Below the pieces are notes generated by a model, which was given only the letters and a program-made list of their open reading frames with translations, was not told the origin of the DNA and did not search any database. DNA of 64,000 nucleotides from Panacagrimonas sp965216805 (GTDB taxonomy: Bacteria > Pseudomonadota > Gammaproteobacteria > Nevskiales > Nevskiaceae): positions 2,666,001 through 2,730,000 of the forward strand of contig NZ_CBDCGN010000002.1 in NCBI RefSeq assembly GCF_965216805.1. Reading direction: 5' to 3'. A program made the translations under genes and the position numbers. Every line of letters starts with the position of its first letter. Position 1 is the first letter of the stretch. Below are positions 53,411 through 62,420 of the stretch, in pieces.

Positions 53411-54179
53411 TCGAACTGGGAAACTCTTGCACGACACGTTGCAAGGACGCACGTGCCTCTGCATTCTGCTTGAGCTCGACCTGGGCCAGGCCCAGCTTGT
53501 ACAGCCCGTCGGCCATCTTAGGGCTGGAACTGAAGCCGCCGATCAGCGAACGGAAGCTGCTGGCGGCTCCGGCGTAGTCGCGCTTGACCATCTGCGCTTC
53601 GCCCTTCCAATACCAGCCGTTGTCGGCATACCGACCCTGAGGCCACTGCTCCAGCATGTCGGCAAAGCCTCTGATGGCCTCGTCGTACTTGCCGTTCTTC
53701 AGCAGATCGAATGTACCCAGATACGCGCGCTCTTCCTCGGGGGTCGCCACTGCGGCCTTGGGCGTGTTGGCAGCAGCAATCGTACCCGGGATTGTGGTCG
53801 GTACCGTCGACCCGATCACCGCGCCGGTCGCCCCTTGCTCTAGCTGCTGCAGGCGGCGGTCGTAGCTGACCAGCAGATCTTTATTGCTGCGCTCGCGACT
53901 CTGCATGTCGAACTGCAGCTTCTCGATCTCTCCGCGCAGCACACGCAAATCCTCTCGGATACGCATCATCTCTTGATCGGTCTGCCCGGGATTCACAGAG
54001 TCCATTCGACGGATCAACTGAGCCGTCTTGGTCTCCACCTCCTGGAGGCGCCGTTCCTGCGGCGACAGCACATTGCTGGACGAATCGCTGATGGGACCGC
54101 CGAAATCCGCGCATCCCGCCAGCCATGTGGCGGCCAGGCAAACTGCGATCAATCGAGAATTCCGACGGTCCGACACCAT
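53364..54179 (-). CDS. cpoB: Cell division coordinator CpoB (YbgF), with lipobox-like signal
   Basis: Tol-Pal associated TPR protein of 271 residues that links peptidoglycan synthesis with outer-membrane constriction. An N-terminal coiled coil (about 45-110) is followed by TPR units: YLGTFDLLKNGKYDEAIRGF, ADNGWYWKGEAQMVKRDYAGA and YKLGLAQVELKQNAEAR. The signal peptide ends TWLAGC-ADF, which looks like a lipobox, so the protein may be lipid-anchored, whereas Escherichia coli CpoB is soluble. It lies between pal and queE. Confidence 0.92.
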   Translation of the reverse strand: MVSDRRNSRLIAVCLAATWLAGCADFGGPISDSSSNVLSPQERRLQEVETKTAQLIRRMDSVNPGQTDQEMMRIREDLRVLRGEIEKLQFDMQSRERSNKDLLVSYDRRLQQLEQGATGAVIGSTVPTTIPGTIAAANTPKAAVATPEEERAYLGTFDLLKNGKYDEAIRGFADMLEQWPQGRYADNGWYWKGEAQMVKRDYAGAASSFRSLIGGFSSSPKMADGLYKLGLAQVELKQNAEARASLQRVVQEFPSSNAANLARQKLQQLGG

Positions 54180-54229
54180 GTCTAGCAGACTCCGAGGATC
54201 ATGTGGAGGAGCAGCGAATCGCAATCGGA

Positions 54230-54769
54230 TCAGAGCGGCATGATCTCGACGCGGCGATTCTTTGCCCACGCTGCCTCATCGTGGCCCGGGTCTGCAGGAC
54301 GCTCTTCGCCATAGCTGACGAGCGCCAGCTGGGCTGCCGTAGCACCCGCCGACAGGAGCGCCGACTGCACCGCATTGGCACGGCGTTCGCCCAGACCTAC
54401 GTTGTATTCACGGGTACCGCGTTCGTCGGCATGGCCTTCCAGGCGCACACGTGCAGTGGGATTGGCGGCCAGGTAGCGGCCGACCCGGGCAACGGTGGTC
54501 TGGCCGGCACTATCGAGATCGACGCTATCGAATTCGAAGTAAACGGATCGCTCGACCAGCGACATCGCCTTGATATCGTCCTGCGCCAAGCCGGTGCCCG
54601 CGCCGGCACCACCGGTATCGCCCGGGCTTGTGGACAGACCACTACCGGAACCGGCGTCGCCGGCTCCAGCCCCTGCGCCCGCTCCCGCAGACTTGTTGGA
54701 CTTGCTGGCACACCCCGACATGACGAGACCGAGCGCAACCACGGACCCGAGAATTAGCTGCTTGACCAT
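54230..54769 (-). CDS. pal: Peptidoglycan-associated lipoprotein Pal
   Basis: Outer-membrane lipoprotein of 179 residues that binds peptidoglycan and TolB. The lipobox is GLVMSGC-AS. A low-complexity Ala/Gly/Ser linker (about residues 25-60) precedes the OmpA-like domain: YFEFDSVDLDSAG, RLEGHADERGTREYNVGLGERRA and the final KNRRVEIMPL. The linker is longer and more Gly-rich than in enteric Pal. Confidence 0.96.
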   Translation of the reverse strand: MVKQLILGSVVALGLVMSGCASKSNKSAGAGAGAGAGDAGSGSGLSTSPGDTGGAGAGTGLAQDDIKAMSLVERSVYFEFDSVDLDSAGQTTVARVGRYLAANPTARVRLEGHADERGTREYNVGLGERRANAVQSALLSAGATAAQLALVSYGEERPADPGHDEAAWAKNRRVEIMPL

Positions 54770-54814
54770 CTTGAAACTCCTGGAAAGTTTTTACGACTGA
54801 TGATTGTTCGGAAC

Positions 54815-56104
54815 TTAACGCTGCAATGGAGACCAAGCCGGTTCCCTGACGTCCCCAGACTGGCGCAGTCGTTGCCGAATGCGCCCGTCAGTGCTCACCG
54901 TCGCAAGCTCCGCTCCCTTCCCTCCCTGCGTGGCGTAAATGATCGCCGCACCGTTTGGGGCAAAGCTCGGACCTTCGTCGAACGGACCATCGCTGAGCAT
55001 GCGCAGCGAACCGGAAGCCAATTCAAGCAGCGCAATACGATAGCGAGAATTGTTGAGGTTGACCAGCGCCAGAGTTTTGCCATCGGGGGAATAGCTGGCT
55101 CTCAGGTTCTGACGACCCTCAAAAGTCAATCTTTTTGCTTCGCCCCCATTGACCGACATCTGGTAGATCTGCGGCGGCCCGCCACGCTCGGAGGTAAACA
55201 CCAGGGACTGCCCATCGGGCGACCAAGCGGCCTCGGTATCGATTCCGTCGGTGGTGGTCATGCGGCGTTTCACCCCGGTGCCGACATCGATGATGTAGAT
55301 ATCGGGATTGTTTTCGTACGACAGAGTTACCGCCACCTGAGTGCCGTCCGGAGACCACGCCGGCGAGCCGTTAATTCCCTTCTCCGACACCAGTTTACGC
55401 ACCTTTCCGGTGGCGATCTCATGGATATAGATCGATGAACGGCCGCGCTCGTATCCAACGTATGCCAGGCGGCGGCGGTCGGGCGCCCACTGCGGCGACA
55501 TCAGCGGCTCGCGCGAAGTGGCAATGGTGCGGGGATTCTCGCCATCCCAATCGGCCACCATCAGCGCGTAGGTTCGATCCAGTCCGAAACCCTTGGACGC
55601 AACGTAGGTGATCTTGGTGTTGAAAACACCTGGGATACCCGTCAGGTTTTCAAAAATTAGGTCGGCGATCTGGTGGGCGGTATAGCGCAACTGCGTGGGC
55701 TCGGCTGGCGGCATTTCAAACCCCAGGCGCTGCTCTCCGCGCAAAACGTCGTACAGGTAGAACCGCACCGAGACGCGGTCGGAGCCGGGATCTCGACGCA
55801 CGCTGCCGATCACCACGTTGTCCATGTTGACCGCGCGCCAGTTGCGGTAGTCGATCTGTTTGGGATCGGAAGGACGCTCCAGCATGTCGGTCCGTGGCAG
55901 CGCGAAAAACAGGCCGCTGCGGACGAGGTCGCCCTCTACCACCTCGGCGATGTCCATCAGCCCTTCGTTGGCGGCGAACGGCACGATGGCAATCGGCTGG
56001 GCGCCGGTGGCGCCGCCGGTGACTTCAAACTGAAGCTGTGCCAGCGCGGTCTGGGCCCACCCCAGGCTCAGCAGGAGGAACAGCACTCTGATCGTGTATC
56101 GCAT
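54815..56104 (-). CDS. tolB: Tol-Pal system beta-propeller protein TolB
   Basis: Periplasmic TolB, 429 residues. Signal peptide VLFLLLSLGWAQTALA; N-terminal domain with IAIVPFAANEG and YRNWRAVNMDNVVIG; then the six-bladed propeller with repeated SPDG and W-SPDG motifs (AWSPDGTQVAVT, SPDGKTLALV). The ATG at 56104 was chosen over upstream starts because it gives a proper signal peptide. 100 bases separate it from tolA. Confidence 0.95.
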   Translation of the reverse strand: MRYTIRVLFLLLSLGWAQTALAQLQFEVTGGATGAQPIAIVPFAANEGLMDIAEVVEGDLVRSGLFFALPRTDMLERPSDPKQIDYRNWRAVNMDNVVIGSVRRDPGSDRVSVRFYLYDVLRGEQRLGFEMPPAEPTQLRYTAHQIADLIFENLTGIPGVFNTKITYVASKGFGLDRTYALMVADWDGENPRTIATSREPLMSPQWAPDRRRLAYVGYERGRSSIYIHEIATGKVRKLVSEKGINGSPAWSPDGTQVAVTLSYENNPDIYIIDVGTGVKRRMTTTDGIDTEAAWSPDGQSLVFTSERGGPPQIYQMSVNGGEAKRLTFEGRQNLRASYSPDGKTLALVNLNNSRYRIALLELASGSLRMLSDGPFDEGPSFAPNGAAIIYATQGGKGAELATVSTDGRIRQRLRQSGDVREPAWSPLQR

Positions 56105-56204
56105 AGGAACGGTATCAGTCGGATTCAGGTTGGAAAATCGCAGACGCATTCTAAACCGACGGTCGCAGAAGTCGCCCGAATATGAACGAACATCCGCGGC
56201 ACCA

Positions 56205-57107
56205 TCAGTATCCGAGGCTCTCGGGCGTGAAGGTCGGCTCCAGCACGCGCTCGAATGCCTTCGGATCCGAGGGCAGCGGCAACGGGCTCGACTTGTAGAC
56301 CGCGTTCTCGACCGAGACATCGAACGCCGCGTTTCCGGAACTGCGGATGATCGTCACCGCCACCACCTCACCGTTGGGCAGAATCTCGATGCGCACCTGG
56401 CAGCGCAAACCGGTCGGCAGCCCTGGTGGGCGCAGCCAGCGCGAACGGATGTGCTCGTTGAGTTCCTGCGCCCAGGTCTTCTGCACTTCGCCGATGCGGG
56501 CCGCCTCGGCCCTGGCCTCGGCCTCGCGAGCAAGCGAATCTTCCATCATCTGCTGCAGACGGCGTTGCTCTTCTTCCTTGCGCTTGCGTTCCTCGTCGGC
56601 CTTGCGCTTTTCCTCTTCCTTGCGTTTGCGCTCTTCCTCCTCTTTGCGCTTGCGCTCTTCCTCGGCCTTGCGTTTGGCTTCCTCGGCTTCCTTCTTCTTC
56701 TTTTCCTCTTCGGCCTTCTTGCGCTGGATTTCGGCCTGACGCTTGATCTCGAGCTCGCGCTTGACGCGCTCTTCCTCGATCTTGCGCTTTTCGATCTCCG
56801 GGTCCGGCTTCGGCGGTTCAGGTTCCGGCTCTGGCTCTGGCTCGGGTTCCGGCTCCGGCGGCGGCGGCTCGGGCTCGGGTTCGGGCGCAGGCGGCTCGGG
56901 TTCCGGTTCGGGCAAGGGCTCTTCCACCGGCGGCGGCGGCGGCTCGGTCTTGAGCTTGCCTTCCTTGTTCTGTCCGGTGATCACCAGCGCCTCGATCACC
57001 GGCGGCGGCGACATCTTGGGCGTGCACCGCACGCCGATCACCAGAAACACGAACAGCAGCAGGTGCAGACCCGTTGCCGAGAGGACGTGTCGAGAATGAA
57101 AAGGCAT
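56205..57107 (-). CDS. tolA: Tol-Pal system protein TolA
   Basis: Inner-membrane-anchored rod that reaches Pal across the periplasm. The 300 residues show an N-terminal helix (LHLLLFVFLVIGV), then a Pro/Glu repeat zone (about 58-105), then a Lys/Glu/Arg-rich coiled coil (about 105-200), then domain III (TWAQELNEHIRSRW, LPNGEVVAVTIIRSSGNAAFD). The EPEPEP zone is unusually long and encoded by near-perfect short DNA repeats. Follows tolR by 6 bases. Confidence 0.94.
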   Translation of the reverse strand: MPFHSRHVLSATGLHLLLFVFLVIGVRCTPKMSPPPVIEALVITGQNKEGKLKTEPPPPPVEEPLPEPEPEPPAPEPEPEPPPPEPEPEPEPEPEPEPPKPDPEIEKRKIEEERVKRELEIKRQAEIQRKKAEEEKKKKEAEEAKRKAEEERKRKEEEERKRKEEEKRKADEERKRKEEEQRRLQQMMEDSLAREAEARAEAARIGEVQKTWAQELNEHIRSRWLRPPGLPTGLRCQVRIEILPNGEVVAVTIIRSSGNAAFDVSVENAVYKSSPLPLPSDPKAFERVLEPTFTPESLGY

Positions 57108-57113
57108 TTGGAG

Positions 57114-57581
<468 letters not shown>

Positions 57582-57582
57582 T

Positions 57583-58263
57583 TCAGTTCTTCCCGCCGCG
57601 CAGACCGCGCTCGATGATGCCGATCATTTCTTCGGCAAAGGTCGAGTACTGGTTCTCCAGACTCTCCACGCTGCGTGTAAAGAAGTTGTAGGCGATGACG
57701 GCGGGAATCGCGGCAAACAAGCCCATGGCGGTCGCGATCAGGGCCTCGGCAATGCCGGGTGCCACCACCGCAAGCGTGGCCTGCTTCATGCTGCCGATGC
57801 CGATGAACGCATTCATGATGCCCCACACGGTGCCGAACAGGCCGATGTAGGGGCTGGTGGATCCGATGGTGGCGAGCAGTGCGAGGCCGCCTTCGAGGCG
57901 CTCGACTTCGCGCACGTGGGTGACCCGCATCTGACGATGCACCGCGGCGATGGAATCGTCGGGATCCGAATGTCCACCCTGCTGCTGGCGTCGATATTCC
58001 TCGAAGCCGGCGGAAAAGATCGGGACCAGTCCGTCGGTTTCCTTGTTGCGGGTCACCGATTCGTACAGATCGGCCAGATTGCCCCCGGACCAGAACCGCT
58101 CCTCGAATTTCTCGGAAGCCTGGCGCGTGCGAGCCAGCAGGGATCGCTTGGACAGGATCACCGCCCAGGAGACCACCGAGGCCAACACCAGGATGGCCAT
58201 GACGGCCTGCACCAGCAGGCTGGCCTGCAGGATCAGATGGGTAATGGAGAGATCGGCATTCAT
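57583..58263 (-). CDS. tolQ: Tol-Pal system proton channel protein TolQ
   Basis: ExbB/TolQ-family channel subunit of 226 residues with three membrane helices: near residues 13-35 (LLVQAVMAILVLASVVSWAVI), 130-150 (GGLALLATIGSTSPYIGLFGTVWGIMNAF) and 165-190. The ATG at 58263 starts MNADLSITHL, the typical N terminus. With TolR it uses the proton motive force to drive TolA. It follows ybgC by 93 bases. Confidence 0.95.
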   Translation of the reverse strand: MNADLSITHLILQASLLVQAVMAILVLASVVSWAVILSKRSLLARTRQASEKFEERFWSGGNLADLYESVTRNKETDGLVPIFSAGFEEYRRQQQGGHSDPDDSIAAVHRQMRVTHVREVERLEGGLALLATIGSTSPYIGLFGTVWGIMNAFIGIGSMKQATLAVVAPGIAEALIATAMGLFAAIPAVIAYNFFTRSVESLENQYSTFAEEMIGIIERGLRGGKN

Positions 58264-58356
58264 GTGTTCTTTGAACGAGGGTCGATGACGACAGGGGTTG
58301 AGCGACCGGCATCCCACGCAAAGCCGGAGCCGTAACCGCGGATTCTATGCGAAGTG

Positions 58357-58818
58357 CTATCCAGACTCTGAAAACTTGCGGTCCGCTTCCCGGCCGATAC
58401 CGAGTTCGGGCAATGATCGGGGCCGGAACGTGGCGGCATCCACGCAGCCCACCCGGACCCTGGCCTCGGACAGCAATTCACCATCGGCGACCCGATGCAA
58501 GCGCTGCAAGAATTCCAGGCTCGCGCGTCTGGCCTGCTCGATCTGCACCTGTACCTCGAGCGCATCGTCCAGTCGCGCCGGTCGTAAGTACCGGATTTCC
58601 AATGAAGCCACCGTGAACGCGATGCCCAGTTGAATGCGCATGGACTCTTGATCGTGCCCAAGCGAGCGCAGCCATTCGGTGCGCCCGCGCTCGAACCAGC
58701 GCAGGTAGTTGGCGTGATAGACCACGCCGGAGGCATCGGTATCCTCCCAGTAGGCACGGACGGGCCAGACGAATCCGCTCAGGCGACCGCCCTGTCCGTC
58801 CCCATTCCGGTGCCTCAT
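58357..58818 (-). CDS. ybgC: Tol-Pal-associated acyl-CoA thioesterase YbgC
   Basis: Hot-dog thioesterase of 153 residues: RAYWEDTDASGVVYHANYLRWFERGRTEWL contains the catalytic Asp in the DTDASGVVYH motif. Family members hydrolyse short or long acyl-CoAs and associate with phospholipid synthesis at the membrane. It overlaps the ruvB stop by 4 bases and stands first in the Tol-Pal gene group. Confidence 0.94.
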   Translation of the reverse strand: MRHRNGDGQGGRLSGFVWPVRAYWEDTDASGVVYHANYLRWFERGRTEWLRSLGHDQESMRIQLGIAFTVASLEIRYLRPARLDDALEVQVQIEQARRASLEFLQRLHRVADGELLSEARVRVGCVDAATFRPRSLPELGIGREADRKFSESG

Positions 58819-59846
58819 GCGAACAGGTCCCCCGCTCCGGGGCGCTCCGGCGCCTTCAGCCCATAATGCTGGTAGGCCAGCCGACCGGCGACCCGGCCCC
58901 GCGGCGTGCGCATCAGATAGCCTTGCTGGATCAAGTAGGGTTCGATCACGTCTTCGATGGTATCCCGCGCCTCACCGATGGCTGCGGCCAGATTGTCGAC
59001 CCCCGCCGGTCCGCCGTCGAAACGTTCGATCAGTGCCATCAGCAGTTTGCGATCCATCAGATCGAAGCCGTTACTGTCCACGTCCAGCATCCGCAGCGCA
59101 TCCCCGGCGGCCGCTTGCGTCACCAGCCCGTCGCCACGAACCTCGGCATAGTCCCGTACACGGCGCAGCAGGCGATTGGCGATCCGCGGTGTACCGCGCG
59201 CGCGACGCGCGATCTCCAGCGCCCCCGGCGCCTCGATCGGCGTTTTAAGAATGCCGGCCGAACGCAGGACGATGTGCGCAAGATCCTCGACAGAGTAGAA
59301 CTCCAGCCGCTGCACGATACCGAAACGGTCGCGTAACGGGCTGGTGAGCGCGCCGGCACGCGTGGTCGCGCCCACCAGGGTGAACGGCGGCAGATCCAGA
59401 CGGATCGAACGCGCCGCCGGACCCTCGCCGATCATGATGTCGAGCTGGTAGTCCTCCATCGCCGGATACAGCACTTCTTCGACCACTGGCGACAGGCGAT
59501 GGATCTCGTCGACGAACAACAGATCGCGCGGCTCCAGGTTAGTCAGCAGCGCCGCCAGATCGCCGGCTTTCTCCAGCACCGGCCCAGAGGTTTGACGCAG
59601 ATTGACGCCCATTTCCGCCGCCAGGATGTGCGCCAACGTGGTCTTGCCCAGCCCTGGCGGGCCGAAGATCAGCACGTGGTCCAGCGCCTCGTTACGCCGA
59701 CGCGCCGCTTCGATGGCGATGTCCATCTGCTCGCGCACTGCCGGCTGTCCCACGTATTCCGCCAGGCGATGCGGCCGGATGGCGCGCTCGATGCGCTCTT
59801 CGTCGCCAGTTTCCCGGGCGGATACCAGACGGCTTTCGCTGCTCAT
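58815..59846 (-). CDS. ruvB: Holliday junction branch migration helicase RuvB
   Basis: AAA+ motor of the RuvAB branch-migration complex, 343 residues. Walker A FGPPGLGKTTLAHI, Walker B LLFVDEIHRLSP, sensor I GATTRAG, and the C-terminal winged helix with QQGYLMRTPRGRVA. The start MSSESRL at 59846 leaves 4 bases to the ruvA stop; an ATG six codons earlier overlaps ruvA. Confidence 0.97.
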   Translation of the reverse strand: MSSESRLVSARETGDEERIERAIRPHRLAEYVGQPAVREQMDIAIEAARRRNEALDHVLIFGPPGLGKTTLAHILAAEMGVNLRQTSGPVLEKAGDLAALLTNLEPRDLLFVDEIHRLSPVVEEVLYPAMEDYQLDIMIGEGPAARSIRLDLPPFTLVGATTRAGALTSPLRDRFGIVQRLEFYSVEDLAHIVLRSAGILKTPIEAPGALEIARRARGTPRIANRLLRRVRDYAEVRGDGLVTQAAAGDALRMLDVDSNGFDLMDRKLLMALIERFDGGPAGVDNLAAAIGEARDTIEDVIEPYLIQQGYLMRTPRGRVAGRLAYQHYGLKAPERPGAGDLFA

Positions 59847-59850
59847 GGGT

Positions 59851-60444
59851 TCAGCGTACCGCACGCTTCAGGGCTTCGCGGATGATCTGCTCGGCGCTGA
59901 GGCCTTCTCCAGTAACGGCGTCGGCCAGGCGCTGCGCCTCGGCCGGCCGGTAACCCAGCGCCTCCAGCGCCGCACGCGCCTCCTGCAAGGGACTGCTGGG
60001 GCCGGCTATGCCAGCGACGGAAACGATGCTGCCGTCGCCGATCACCCCAGCCCGATCGCGCAACTCCACCACCAGGCGCTCGGCGGTCTTGCGGCCGACA
60101 CCCGGCACTTTGGTCAGGCGGGTGATCTGCGCCTCACGCACGATCGCCCAAAAATCCGCCACCGAAAGCCCCGACAGGATCGCGAGAGCGATCTTGGGTC
60201 CAACGCCGGAAATCTTGATCAGGTCGCGGAACAGCTGACGCTCCGGCGCACTGCCGAACGCGTACAGCAAATGCGCATCCTCCCGCACCGTGAGATGCGT
60301 CAGCAGGCTGATCGTCATGCCCAGTTCCGGGAGCTTGTAGAACGTCGACATCGGCGCCTCGCATTCGTAGCCGACGCCGCCGACATCGATCAGCAATTGC
60401 GGGGGGGCCTTGGCAGCGAGTTTTCCGGTGAGGCGGCCGATCAT
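59851..60444 (-). CDS. ruvA: Holliday junction branch migration subunit RuvA
   Basis: Tetrameric junction-binding protein, 197 residues. N-terminal OB fold MIGRLTGKLAAKAPPQLLIDVGGVGYE, then the helix-hairpin-helix motifs (ISGVGPKIALAILSG and VPGVGRKTAERLV) and the C-terminal RuvB-binding domain after residue 145. It lies between ruvC and ruvB, spaced by 5 and 4 bases. Confidence 0.97.
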   Translation of the reverse strand: MIGRLTGKLAAKAPPQLLIDVGGVGYECEAPMSTFYKLPELGMTISLLTHLTVREDAHLLYAFGSAPERQLFRDLIKISGVGPKIALAILSGLSVADFWAIVREAQITRLTKVPGVGRKTAERLVVELRDRAGVIGDGSIVSVAGIAGPSSPLQEARAALEALGYRPAEAQRLADAVTGEGLSAEQIIREALKRAVR

Positions 60445-60449
60445 TCTGC

Positions 60450-60959
60450 TTACCCCCAGGCCCGCTTGAGCGCATCGCCGGTCCGTCGCACGGTCGAGCC
60501 CACGTGCGCATGGGTCAGCGCAACGGCCAGGGCATCGGCCGCATCGGCCGCCAGTGCTTCGCGCGTGTTGAGCAACACCCTGACCATGTGCGCGACCTGA
60601 TCCTTGTCGGCGCGACCGTTGCCGACGATGGCGAGCTTGACCTGCGCCGCCGCGTACTCGGCCACTGGCAGCCCCGCCTGCGCGCAGGCGCAGACTGCGG
60701 CGCCGCGCGCCTGCCCGAGTACCAACGCACTGGCGGCGTTGACACGATTGACGAAGGTTTCCTCCACCGCCGCCTGGTCAGGCCGGAACTCGCGGATCAA
60801 GTCGGCCAGACCCTCGAACACCGCCAGCAACCGCTGCGACATTTCACCGGCGCGCACGTCGAGGCGTCCGGCAACGATCAGACGACTACGTCCCTGCACG
60901 CATTCGATGACGCCATAGCCGGTATAGCGCGAGCCGGGGTCGACACCCAGGATACGCAC
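60450..60959 (-). CDS. ruvC: Crossover junction endonuclease RuvC
   Basis: Holliday junction resolvase of 169 residues. Acidic catalytic residues lie in RILGVDPGSRYTGYG (Asp), AVEETFVN (Glu) and DAADALAVALTHAH (Asp). The start is a GTG at 60959, because the family begins M-x-R-I-L-G; an alternative TTG lies three codons upstream, and neither has a strong Shine-Dalgarno sequence. It follows yebC by 5 bases, so coupling by reinitiation is possible. Confidence 0.93.
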   Translation of the reverse strand: MRILGVDPGSRYTGYGVIECVQGRSRLIVAGRLDVRAGEMSQRLLAVFEGLADLIREFRPDQAAVEETFVNRVNAASALVLGQARGAAVCACAQAGLPVAEYAAAQVKLAIVGNGRADKDQVAHMVRVLLNTREALAADAADALAVALTHAHVGSTVRRTGDALKRAWG

Positions 60960-60964
60960 GGCAT

Positions 60965-61681
60965 TCAAGGCAGCTCGGCGTTGTGGAACACGTCCTGCAC
61001 GTCGTCCAGCTCTTCCAGCCGGTCGATCAGTTTCTGCACCTCCACAGCGGTCTCGCCCGCCACCGCCACCGGGTTGCCGGGGCGCATGGTGACGCGTGCC
61101 TGCTGCGCCACGAAGCCGCCCTCGGCGAGATTTTTCTTGACCTGTTCCAGGGCGGCGGGCTGCGTCAGCACCTCGCACCAGCCGTCGACACATTGCACAT
61201 CGTCGGCACCGGCCTCCAGGGCAGCCTCAAGCAGCCGATCCTCTAGCGCGGCGTCCGCACCGGTTTCGAACCAGAGCTGGCCTACCTGCGCGAACTGAAA
61301 GGCCACCGAGCCGCTGGTGCCCAGATTGCCGCCGACTTTGGAAAACGCATGGCGCACGTCGGCAACCGTGCGGGTGGGATTATCGGTCACGCAATCCACC
61401 AGCACCGCCACGCCACCCGGGGCATAACCCTCGTAACGAATTTCGGTGGAGGCGTCGGCGCCGGCACCACTGGCGCGCTTGATCGCGGCCTCAACCTTGT
61501 CGCGGGTCATGTTGGCGTCCAGCGCGCGGTCGACGGCCAGCCGCAGGCGCGAATTGCCCGCTGGATCGCCACCGCCCTGCTTCACCGCCAGCGCGATCTC
61601 GCGCACCAACTTGGTGAAGACCTTGGCCTTCTGCGCGTCGACCGCGTTCTTGCGGCCCTCGATACTCGGTCCACGTCCCAT
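60965..61681 (-). CDS. yebC: YebC/TACO1-family regulator or translation factor
   Basis: Conserved protein of 238 residues. The family is annotated as DNA-binding transcriptional regulator, while newer work on relatives supports a role in translating proline-rich stretches. It starts MGRGPSIEGRKNAVDAQKAK, the form usual in Xanthomonadales. The middle has REIALAVKQGGGDPAGNSRLR and YEGYAPGGVAVLVDCVTDN. Adjacent to ruvC as in most gammaproteobacteria. Confidence 0.95.
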   Translation of the reverse strand: MGRGPSIEGRKNAVDAQKAKVFTKLVREIALAVKQGGGDPAGNSRLRLAVDRALDANMTRDKVEAAIKRASGAGADASTEIRYEGYAPGGVAVLVDCVTDNPTRTVADVRHAFSKVGGNLGTSGSVAFQFAQVGQLWFETGADAALEDRLLEAALEAGADDVQCVDGWCEVLTQPAALEQVKKNLAEGGFVAQQARVTMRPGNPVAVAGETAVEVQKLIDRLEELDDVQDVFHNAELP

Positions 61682-61699
61682 TAACACGTTCCTCGCGCA

Positions 61700-61800
61700 A
61701 CGAGACTTCTGTCCCTCGCCCGCGCAGCGGGAGAGGGGGTTGAAAGCTCCGAAGGAGCTGAGGCCGACAGAGTCGGCAGTGGGGTGAGGGCCAGCACGGC
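61700..61800. repeat. Composite palindromic intergenic repeat between yebC and yfaZ-like gene
   Basis: Three hairpins stand in a row: CCCTCGCCCGC/GCGGGAGAGGG (one mismatch), GCTCC-GAA-GGAGC and GCCGAC-AGA-GTCGGC, ending in GTGGGGTGAGGG. This layout looks like the repeated intergenic elements common in Xanthomonadales genomes, inserted before yebC (upstream on the minus strand). Confidence 0.65.
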
Positions 61801-61832
61801 CAGATCCATCACTACAGACATGACCATAGGTT

Positions 61833-62420
61833 TCAGAAGTTCAGCCGGATGCCGCCGTGTACGCCGTCTTCTTCGAGGTCGCGTGGACGATCGACATCGA
61901 CCGACAGCTTGCGGTAACCGACGTACAGAGAAGCGTCGCGCAGTAACTGATAGTCCAGCGCGGCGGCGTACTCGAAGACGTCCTCGACGTCACCGAAGCT
62001 GGCGGGTTCCGGCCCGTACCAAGCATAGGCCGAAAAGCCGATCCGCTCATAGCCCGGCACGCGCACTTCCACCCTGCCACCCAGCTCCAGCGCACCACCA
62101 TCGTCGCGATCACCGTTGATGTATTGGAGCCGCGCGCCCAAGCCCGCGGTCACGTTGGCTTGGCGTGCCCCGGCATCGCCGGTGAGCAGCGCACCGGCAT
62201 GCACGGCGACGATGTTGTCGTCGCGGTCATCGTCGCCAAACAGGCCGCCGACGTCGTACTCGCCGTTGGCGCTGTTGATGACGCGCGACAGCGGACCGCT
62301 GATCGCCAGGCGCGCAGTGTCGCCGGAGAGATTGATGTCCAGCACTTCGGCGTGGGCGGTTCCGGTTGCGGCGATGAGAAGGGCGGCCAGCAGGCCGCAG
62401 CGCGTCCGATCCGCCATCAT
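61833..62420 (-). CDS. YfaZ-like outer-membrane protein
   Basis: Exported protein of 195 residues, signal peptide LLAALLIAATGTAHA. The mature part alternates short hydrophobic and Asp/Gly-rich stretches ending in GGIRLNF, a C-terminal Phe typical of outer-membrane beta-barrels. EVLDINLSGDTARLAISG at the start and YVGYRKLSVD near the end resemble YfaZ-family proteins. The ATG overlaps the lpd stop by 4 bases. Function unknown. Confidence 0.8.
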   Translation of the reverse strand: MMADRTRCGLLAALLIAATGTAHAEVLDINLSGDTARLAISGPLSRVINSANGEYDVGGLFGDDDRDDNIVAVHAGALLTGDAGARQANVTAGLGARLQYINGDRDDGGALELGGRVEVRVPGYERIGFSAYAWYGPEPASFGDVEDVFEYAAALDYQLLRDASLYVGYRKLSVDVDRPRDLEEDGVHGGIRLNF

